Shown piece after piece: positions 30,430-34,854 of a stretch of 34,854 nt of DNA. A program made the position numbers and the translations under genes. The stretch lies in the NCBI GenBank assembly GCA_947626585.1, contig CANQSU010000009.1, positions 1 through 34,854 of the forward strand, given 5' to 3'. This DNA comes from an uncultured Oscillospiraceae bacterium. GTDB taxonomy: Bacteria > Bacillota > Clostridia > Oscillospirales > Oscillospiraceae. Numbering within the stretch: position 1 is the first letter of the stretch; the number at the start of each line of letters is the position of its first letter. The notes below the pieces were generated by a model that ran no database searches, was not told the DNA's origin, and worked only from the letters and a program-made list of their open reading frames with translations.

Positions 30430-32136
30430 TTACCCCGCGTATTGGTCCGAATTCACGAAATTCGTAAACTGCTCATAGGTCTGGAAGAACCTGTGGCTTC
30501 CGTTGGCGCCCAGAGCGTAGAAGTAATACTTGGTGCTGGCGGGGTTCAGGGCGGCGCGGATGGAGGCGATGCCGGGATTGGCGATGGGGCCGGCGGGCAG
30601 TCCCGCGTATTTGTAGGTGTTGTAGGGGCTGTCTATCTCCGTGGAGAAATTCTCCCCGGTGTCGGCGATCACGTAGTAGATGGTGGCGTCGATTTGCAAA
30701 AGCCCGTTGGTGCCCTGCCGGTCTGGATGCTGAAGGCGGTTGTAGATGACCGAGGCGATGTTGTCGCGCTCGGCGTCGGAGCCGGCCTCCTTCTCGATCA
30801 TGGAGGCGATGTTCAGTATCTGCCGCCTGGTGTAGCCAAGCCCCTCGGCCAATTTGTCAAAGCCTTCCGCCCACTTGCGCTCAAAGTTTACCAAAAAGCG
30901 CCTGATGACCGCGTCCGGGTCGTCGTTTTCATAAAACTCGTAGGTGTCCGGGAACAGATACCCCTCCAGCCGCTTGGGATCGCCCAAAGGCGGCACGTCG
31001 GCATCCTTGAGGAAGTCGTAGTCAAAGTCGGTGTTGGCAAGGGAGTCGAGAAGATCCTCGGCCTGGCAGACCTTGTTCTCCTCCATCAGAGCCACGATCT
31101 GGGTGATGGTGTAGCCCTCGGGGATGGTCAGCATGACCGTGCTGCGCTTACCGCTCCTGGGGTTCATCCCGTGGACGATGGCCCGGTAGTCATAGTTCAT
31201 GTTCAGGGTGTAGGTCCCCGCCTGGACCTTGGTGTCGGCGTCGGAGATTTTGGCGAAGAGCTTAAAAAGCCACTTGTGGGATATGAGGCCCTTGGAGTAA
31301 AGCTCGTCGGCCACCGCGTCGATGTCCGCCCGGAGGACGGTGGTCATCACCATCTCGCCCTCGTCGTTCTCCTCCTCCACCTGTTCCTCGGTGAAGATGC
31401 TCTTGGGCAGGGTCACCTCAACGACCTCGTCCGTGCCGTCAAAGCCCAGCACGTCGGTGGCCCACTTCCAGCCCAGACACGCCAGGACCACGCTGACGCA
31501 TATGACGAAGAGAAAGAGCAGAAGTCCCGAGAGCAACCCCGTGCGCCGCGTTCTGCCCCGCCGCAGAGCCTTCTCGTTCACATCTGGGTACTCCGCGTCA
31601 AAGTCAAACTCGACCTCAAAGCTGTCCTCCTTCGCCCTTCCCCTCCTTCCGGAACGGGAGGAGGCGGCGGGTCCGTCGTACTCCTGCCTTCGGACCGGCT
31701 CAAAATGTCTGGCGGGCTGTTCCGTAGGCGACGTCTGAGCGGGCCTTTGGGTGGGCGCCGGGGGCGTATGCTGAGCGGGCCTTTCGGAGGATGCCGGAGG
31801 CGTACGCTGAGCGGGAATTTGATGGGGGGTCTGCGCCGCCGGCCCCTGGGGAGCCGAGGGCGCGGGCGCGACCGGCGGCCTCGGCTCCGCCGGAGGCGTC
31901 TCCTCCGTGGGCCGGCCCGAACGGGATACATATTCTATTTTAAAGCCCGGACCCTGCGTTTCCATCGTCTCGTCCGGGGCCGGTATATCCGTGTCCTCCG
32001 TTGATGCCTCAAGCCCGGGCTTATCCGGGGCCGGCCCTTCGGGCGAGGACTGCGGCTTTGGCTCACCGTCGGACGGATCGACCTTGAAATCGTCGCCCAT
32101 CAGTTCCTTCCAGAATTCATCTCTGCTGCCGGACAT
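30430..32136 (-). CDS. mltG: endolytic murein transglycosylase MltG with long cytoplasmic extension
   Basis: MltG cleaves nascent peptidoglycan strands at the membrane. I start it at ATG 32136, with AAGGAGG 7 bases upstream, rather than at an in-frame ATG 66 bases earlier. This gives 568 residues, much longer than the about 340 of E. coli. Residues 1-200 form a Pro/Ala/Thr-rich, probably disordered cytoplasmic tail with 12-residue repeats (about 109-144). A transmembrane helix follows at about 201-222, then a LysM-like part (IPEGYTITQIVALMEEN), then the YceG domain with catalytic Glu448 in MIEKEAGSDAERDNIASVIYNRL and the ending LPAGPIANPGIASIRAAL. The tail may bind divisome or elongasome partners. 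Confidence 0.93.
   Translation of the reverse strand: MSGSRDEFWKELMGDDFKVDPSDGEPKPQSSPEGPAPDKPGLEASTEDTDIPAPDETMETQGPGFKIEYVSRSGRPTEETPPAEPRPPVAPAPSAPQGPAAQTPHQIPAQRTPPASSERPAQHTPPAPTQRPAQTSPTEQPARHFEPVRRQEYDGPAASSRSGRRGRAKEDSFEVEFDFDAEYPDVNEKALRRGRTRRTGLLSGLLLFLFVICVSVVLACLGWKWATDVLGFDGTDEVVEVTLPKSIFTEEQVEEENDEGEMVMTTVLRADIDAVADELYSKGLISHKWLFKLFAKISDADTKVQAGTYTLNMNYDYRAIVHGMNPRSGKRSTVMLTIPEGYTITQIVALMEENKVCQAEDLLDSLANTDFDYDFLKDADVPPLGDPKRLEGYLFPDTYEFYENDDPDAVIRRFLVNFERKWAEGFDKLAEGLGYTRRQILNIASMIEKEAGSDAERDNIASVIYNRLQHPDRQGTNGLLQIDATIYYVIADTGENFSTEIDSPYNTYKYAGLPAGPIANPGIASIRAALNPASTKYYFYALGANGSHRFFQTYEQFTNFVNSDQYAG
31735..31842. repeat. 36-bp tandem repeats inside mltG
   Basis: CTGAGCGGG recurs at 31735, 31771 and 31807, exactly 36 bp apart, with partly conserved sequence between. 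In the protein this gives three 12-residue units, AQRTPPASSERP, AQHTPPAPTQRP and a degenerate AQTSPTEQ.., in the cytoplasmic tail. Confidence 0.7.
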
Positions 32137-32419
32137 GTGTACCTCCTTGTCATAGATCTTCTGCGATGCGATAATAACCTGAAAAATGAAATCGTCCGCC
32201 ATTCATGCCCGTTATGGGCCGGACCCCTGGCCGGCCGGCGCACCCTGCGGGCCGTGCCGTCCTGAAAAATGCGCGGTCCAAAATGTGACCGCTTTTTTTC
32301 GGCCGGCATAGAATGAGCCAGATGGCAGGAAAGCCGTCGGGTCACGCCGAAAACGCGCGCGGCGCTGACATGAAAACCATTTTTAAAGGCCGGGCGCGTC
32401 GGCGGAATGGAGTAAAACT
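32137..32419. other. non-coding spacer between mltG and the cysteine-rich peptide gene
   Basis: These 283 bases separate divergent starts. I see no gene. A GC-rich stretch with GGGCCGG/CCGGCC sequences lies near 32216-32238, and a T7 run at 32293-32299. A TAGAAT at 32309-32314 could be a -10 box for the + strand peptide gene, but no good -35 box accompanies it. No clear mltG promoter was found. Confidence 0.35.
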
Positions 32420-32566
32420 ATGTGCTTTGGCGGAAATAATTCTTGTATCTGGATCGTCCTCATCATCATCGTCCTGTGCTGCTGCTGCGGCAACAACGGC
32501 TGCGGCAATGGCTGCGGCAACGGCTGCGATAACGGCTGCAACAACGGCTGCGGCTGCGGCTGCTGA
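32420..32566 (+). CDS. cysteine-rich small membrane peptide (48 residues)
   Basis: A 49-codon frame with GGAG at 32409-32412, 7 bases before ATG 32420, encodes a striking peptide. MCFGGNNSC leads into a short hydrophobic run (IWIVLIIIVL), then four consecutive cysteines and a tail of Gly-Cys-Gly-Asn type repeats ending in GCGCGC. Thirteen of 48 residues are Cys, at 2, 9, 20-23, 28, 32, 36, 40, 44, 46 and 48. The tail comes from 12-bp tandem repeats (GGCTGCGGCAAC type). The layout suggests a membrane-inserted peptide exposing a Cys/Gly/Asn tail that could bind metals or cross-link through disulfides. I cannot name a family; small Cys-rich peptides occur in spore-forming Clostridia. The other frame here gives only Ala/Thr repeats and is a shadow. 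Confidence 0.6.
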   Translation: MCFGGNNSCIWIVLIIIVLCCCCGNNGCGNGCGNGCDNGCNNGCGCGC

Positions 32567-32700
32567 CGGCGTCGTCGCGGAAGTCGCTTAACCTCGCCGC
32601 GCGGCAGACGCTTGACGCGCCCGCCGCACGGCTCAGGCGCTGACTTCGCTCCTCCTTTCCCCACGCGGTCCATGACCGCGCGGGGGTCCCGGGGGATCCT

Positions 32701-32724
32701 CGCGGGGCCCTTCGGGGCCTCGCG
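32701..32724. terminator. GC-rich hairpin with TTCG loop at the convergent gene ends
   Basis: CGCGGGGCCC-TTCG-GGGCCTCGCG forms a 10-bp stem with one G-T wobble and a stable UUCG tetraloop, followed by only three T's on the + strand. It lies between the end of the cysteine-rich peptide region and the stop of the - strand cyclo-ligase gene, so it may be a weak terminator or 3' stabiliser. Confidence 0.45.
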
Positions 32725-32726
32725 TT

Positions 32727-33272
32727 TCAGTCGTCGGTAATAAGTATATCCATCTTTATGTCATGCTCCTCCACGGGAAGAGCGGGGAAAACAAATTCAC
32801 GCCTCACAAGCGCGATCTTCAACCCTCGGGTCTTTGACAGAAACCTGTCGTAATACCCGCCGCCGCGGCCAAGGCGCGCGCCGTCGGGGGTGAACGCCGC
32901 GCCGGGGACCAGGATCAGGTCAAAGGCCTTGGGCAAAATGACCTCGCTGTCCGGCGGGGGAGCGGGAATATTGTATCTATCCGGGACAAGCCCGGAAAGA
33001 GAGCCGATCCTCCGGGCCTCCATGACACCGGGACCGGTGATTTTGGGCAGCGCGACGGTCTTGCCGTCCCGCAGGGCGGCGGCGAGAATGGACCGGGTGT
33101 CCGGCTCACGGCGGGTGCCGGCGTAGAGGAACAGGGTCTTTGCACGTTTATACTCCTCCAGGCTTAAAAACCGCTCCGCGAGCGTCCTGTCGCTCTCCCG
33201 TACCGCCTCGGGGGAAAGGCCTTTCTCCGTTTCCCGGACAAGCCGTCGAAGCTCAGCCTTGGAGGCCGTCAT
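32727..33272 (-). CDS. 5-formyltetrahydrofolate cyclo-ligase
   Basis: The enzyme (5-FCL, MTHFS) converts 5-formyl-THF to 5,10-methenyl-THF with ATP, returning folate to the one-carbon pool that purine formylation uses. I start it at ATG 33272 (MTASKAELRRLVRE), because GGAGG lies 9 bases upstream and the family begins there; a longer in-frame extension lies inside the preceding gene. The 181-residue protein ends with the conserved LILVPGAAFTPDGARLGRGGGYYDRFL signature, whose GRGGGYYDR binds the folate and ATP phosphates. The start overlaps the DJ-1 gene by 20 bases, so translation is coupled. Confidence 0.93.
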   Translation of the reverse strand: MTASKAELRRLVRETEKGLSPEAVRESDRTLAERFLSLEEYKRAKTLFLYAGTRREPDTRSILAAALRDGKTVALPKITGPGVMEARRIGSLSGLVPDRYNIPAPPPDSEVILPKAFDLILVPGAAFTPDGARLGRGGGYYDRFLSKTRGLKIALVRREFVFPALPVEEHDIKMDILITDD

Positions 33273-33807
33273 AGTGTATGGCCTCCGCCACCTTTTCTGC
33301 CGCTTCCGTGCCGCGAAGGGCGGTGAGGATGGCAAGGGCGAAGTCCCAGGAGGTCCCGGCGGAGCGGCCCGTAATGACATTGCCGTCCACCACGACCTTT
33401 GCGCCCACCCTCACCTTGGCGCCGGTAAGCTCCTCCTCCATGCCGGGATAGCAGACGGCCTCCCGGCCCTCGAGGATACCCAGTCCGGCCAGCACCGTGG
33501 GCCCGGCGCAGATGGCGCAGATGAACTTCCCCGCGTCGTAAGCCGTTTTGACGGCCGACAGGGCGGCGGGGGAGGATCTCAGATTCTGCACGCCCCGAAG
33601 CCCGCCGGGGACGATCAGAGCCTCACAGGCGGCGGGGTCGATATCCGAAAAAGCCGCGTCGGCGGCGACCTTCAGTCCATGGCTGGCGATAACGGTCATG
33701 CCGGTGACGCCCACCAGCTGAACGTCCACCCTGGCGCGCCTCAAGGCGTCCGCCGGGGAGATGGCCTCCACCTCCTCAAAGCCGTCGGCAAGAAGAATGT
33801 ATACCAT
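33253..33807 (-). CDS. DJ-1/PfpI family protein
   Basis: This 184-residue protein has the DJ-1 superfamily layout. MVYILLADGFEEVEAI has the conserved Glu of the active site, followed by IVPGG. The nucleophile elbow AICAGPTVLA has Cys100. Later come YPGMEEEL and VVVDGNVITGRSAGTSWDFALAIL, the latter a DJ-1/YajL-type motif. Members act as glyoxalases, chaperones or reported deglycases, or sense oxidation through the Cys; the function here is undetermined. I prefer ATG 33807 over an upstream TTG at 33828; AAAGGA lies 12 bases before it. It sits between tagA and the folate cyclo-ligase. Confidence 0.91.
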   Translation of the reverse strand: MVYILLADGFEEVEAISPADALRRARVDVQLVGVTGMTVIASHGLKVAADAAFSDIDPAACEALIVPGGLRGVQNLRSSPAALSAVKTAYDAGKFICAICAGPTVLAGLGILEGREAVCYPGMEEELTGAKVRVGAKVVVDGNVITGRSAGTSWDFALAILTALRGTEAAEKVAEAIHYDGLQG

Positions 33808-33874
33808 TTTACATATCAGTCCTTTCAACAGACTACGGTTCGCCTGCGCTGGCGGGAGCGGTGTCCGGACGGGA

Positions 33875-34597
33875 TCATTTTTCCCTTATCCGTTCTCCAA
33901 TGACACAGAGCAGGAATTTCGGCAGCTTCATCATGCGCCCCAGGCGCTTTGGTTCCTTTTTGAGCCGGTAGAGCCACTCAAGATTAAGCTTTTGCCAGCT
34001 CTCCGGCGCTCTCTCCACAACTCCGGCGTATACGTCCAGGGAGCCGCCCAGACCCGCCATCAGCCGGACGTTGAGCCTGTCCCGGTTCGCGTACATCCAC
34101 TTCTCCTGCCGGGGAGCGCCCAGACACACCAGCAGAAGATCCGGCGCGGCCTTGTTGATCCTGTCGATCACCGGCCCGTCGTCCTTGAAATACCCGTCGT
34201 TGGTGCCGGCGATCCTGAGCCCGGGGAATTGGGCGGCGAGCTTTTCGGCGGCAAGCTCCGCTACCCCCGCTTTCGCCCCCAGCAGGAAGACGCTTTTACC
34301 GGACTTTGCCATTTGAGAGAACATGCCCAGCGCGAAGTCCGCCCCCGGCACCCGCTCCGGCAGGGGCCGGCCAAGGATCCTCGCCCCGTAGATGATACCG
34401 ATGCCGTCGGGCAGCACCATGGAGGCGTGCCCAACCGCCTCGGCCGCCTTCGCGTCCTCCCGGCAGGTCATCACGACCTCGGGGTTGGGTGTCACAATGT
34501 AATCCGGCTCCGGCGTCTCAAGCATCGCCATGCCGCGCTCCACAGCCTCCGGCATCGTAACGGCGTCAAACGCGACGCCAAGCACCTGGGTCCTCAT
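33875..34597 (-). CDS. WecG/TagA/CpsF family glycosyltransferase (GT26)
   Basis: The GT26 family transfers ManNAc or ManNAcA from a UDP-sugar to a lipid-linked GlcNAc, an early step in teichoic acid or other wall polymers. The 240-residue protein has VTPNPEVVM (Thr36), LPDGIGIIYGARILG (Asp64, matching the proposed catalytic base of TagA), ERVPGADF, FLLGAKAGVAE, NDGYF, CLGAPRQEKWM and GGSLDVYAG...RAP. A C-terminal basic tail (RLKKEPKRLGRMMKLPKF) is the family's membrane-association appendage. ATG 34597 follows a GGAAGGG site. A strong promoter lies about 50 bp upstream, and tagA leads a three-gene operon. Its product may build the secondary wall polymer that anchors SLH proteins, but this is inference. 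Confidence 0.93.
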   Translation of the reverse strand: MRTQVLGVAFDAVTMPEAVERGMAMLETPEPDYIVTPNPEVVMTCREDAKAAEAVGHASMVLPDGIGIIYGARILGRPLPERVPGADFALGMFSQMAKSGKSVFLLGAKAGVAELAAEKLAAQFPGLRIAGTNDGYFKDDGPVIDRINKAAPDLLLVCLGAPRQEKWMYANRDRLNVRLMAGLGGSLDVYAGVVERAPESWQKLNLEWLYRLKKEPKRLGRMMKLPKFLLCVIGERIREK

Positions 34598-34648
34598 CAA
34601 AAGCCCGCCCTTCCGCTTTAATCTACAGGCATACCTATAAACTATATC

Positions 34649-34676
34649 ATTTTACCACAAGACCCGTTTTTGTCAA
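34649..34676 (-). promoter_or_regulatory. strong promoter of the tagA operon
   Basis: On the - strand a perfect TTGACA (34676-34671), a 16-bp spacer and TAAAAT (34654-34649) lie about 50 bp before the tagA start codon. Confidence 0.8.
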
Positions 34677-34716
34677 GGCAAAGCGTGTGAATTAACCGTT
34701 AAAGCAGCCATTATAT

Positions 34717-34760
34717 TTAGGTTACACAGTCCGACATGGACAGTGTAACCTAATTTTTTT
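34717..34760 (+). terminator. terminator-like hairpin directly before the partial HTH ORF
   Basis: TTAGGTTACACAGTCC at 34717-34732 pairs with GGACAGTGTAACCTAA at 34738-34753 at 15 of 16 positions around GACAT, followed by seven T's. No + strand gene lies upstream, so it is either a leader attenuator or a barrier at the end of a mobile element. Confidence 0.65.
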
Positions 34761-34779
34761 ACTGTTTGGGGGTGAGGAC

Positions 34780-34854
34780 GTGGCCGATTATGCTTTCAGG
34801 ACCATGGAGGACCGGCTGGAGATCGAAAAGCTGTGGGAGGCCGGAAAGGTGCCC
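34780..34854 (+). CDS. 5' end of a possible IS30-like / HTH_38 protein, cut by window edge
   Basis: A GTG at 34780, preceded by GGGGGTGAGG, opens 25 codons that run off the window. The residues VADYAFRTMEDRLEIEKLWEAGKVP resemble the first helix of IS30-type transposase or HTH_38 proteins (..LT.EDR..IE.L...G), which would continue into a helix-turn-helix. With only 25 residues visible the call is tentative; a small regulator is equally possible. Confidence 0.35.
   Translation, partial: MADYAFRTMEDRLEIEKLWEAGKVP

Noticed and set aside
28309-32004. Very long (1231-codon) + strand open frame
   Set aside because: It lies antisense to alaS and mltG, which have clear family motifs and ribosome binding sites. 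Its His/Gly/Val-rich low-complexity product is typical of a GC-rich antisense shadow.
32313-32591. 92-codon Ala/Thr-rich + strand frame over the cysteine-rich peptide
   Set aside because: It is the alternate reading of the same 12-bp repeats, without a good ribosome binding site. The overlapping frame with GGAG at 7 bases and a hydrophobic segment is more plausible.

Overview
The window looks like chromosomal DNA from a GC-rich, anaerobic Clostridia-type Firmicute, most like the Oscillospiraceae. This rests on strong AGGAGG-type ribosome binding sites, an SLH-domain surface protein, a single-chain PurL with a C-terminal glutaminase, an archaeal-type IMP cyclohydrolase (PurO) beside a stand-alone AICAR formyltransferase, and Clostridia-typical YfhO, DUF975, Mbeg1-like and MATE proteins. 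The assignment is inferred from gene content; no rRNA or other phylogenetic marker was compared.

Layout. 1-1600: two small GNAT acetyltransferases (+), preceded by a 160-bp inverted-repeat element and closed by a bidirectional terminator. 1657-4410: a large YfhO-family membrane protein (-). 4435-4840: two more copies of the same repeat family. 4907-6025: an Mbeg1-like alpha/beta hydrolase (+). 6026-6891: a long non-coding region with a repeated TTATGTAAAC-like motif and two good sigma-A-type promoters. 6892-9795: a secreted SLH-domain surface protein with its own terminator.

10059-21032 is a purine biosynthesis cluster on the + strand in the order purE, purF, purM, purN, purO, purH (formyltransferase only), purD, purL. 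It covers PRPP amination, GAR synthesis and formylation, FGAM and AIR formation, AIR/CAIR carboxy transfer and the last two steps to IMP. purC, purB and purK are not in the window. The PurF keeps its PRPP site and probable Fe-S cysteines but has lost the glutaminase cysteine. GGGCCGCC/GGCGGCCC palindromes recur between the pur genes.

21148-23319: a MATE transporter and a DUF975 membrane protein (+), closed by a terminator shared with the converging - strand genes. Reading right to left on the - strand, 32136-23368 holds mltG, then alaS, an unknown protein, a cupin, a Nudix hydrolase, a HIT protein and a GNAT packed with 3-5 bp gaps or 4-bp ATGA overlaps, then metG with its own promoter. A 48-codon cysteine-rich membrane peptide lies on the + strand at 32420-32566. 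34597-32727: a TagA/WecG glycosyltransferase, a DJ-1/PfpI protein and 5-formyltetrahydrofolate cyclo-ligase (-), behind a strong promoter. The right edge cuts a + strand ORF that may be an IS30-like helix-turn-helix protein, just after a terminator-like hairpin.

Most likely new or unusual: the cysteine-rich peptide, the PurF without a glutaminase nucleophile, the hairpin repeat family, and the motif-rich leader of the surface-protein gene.
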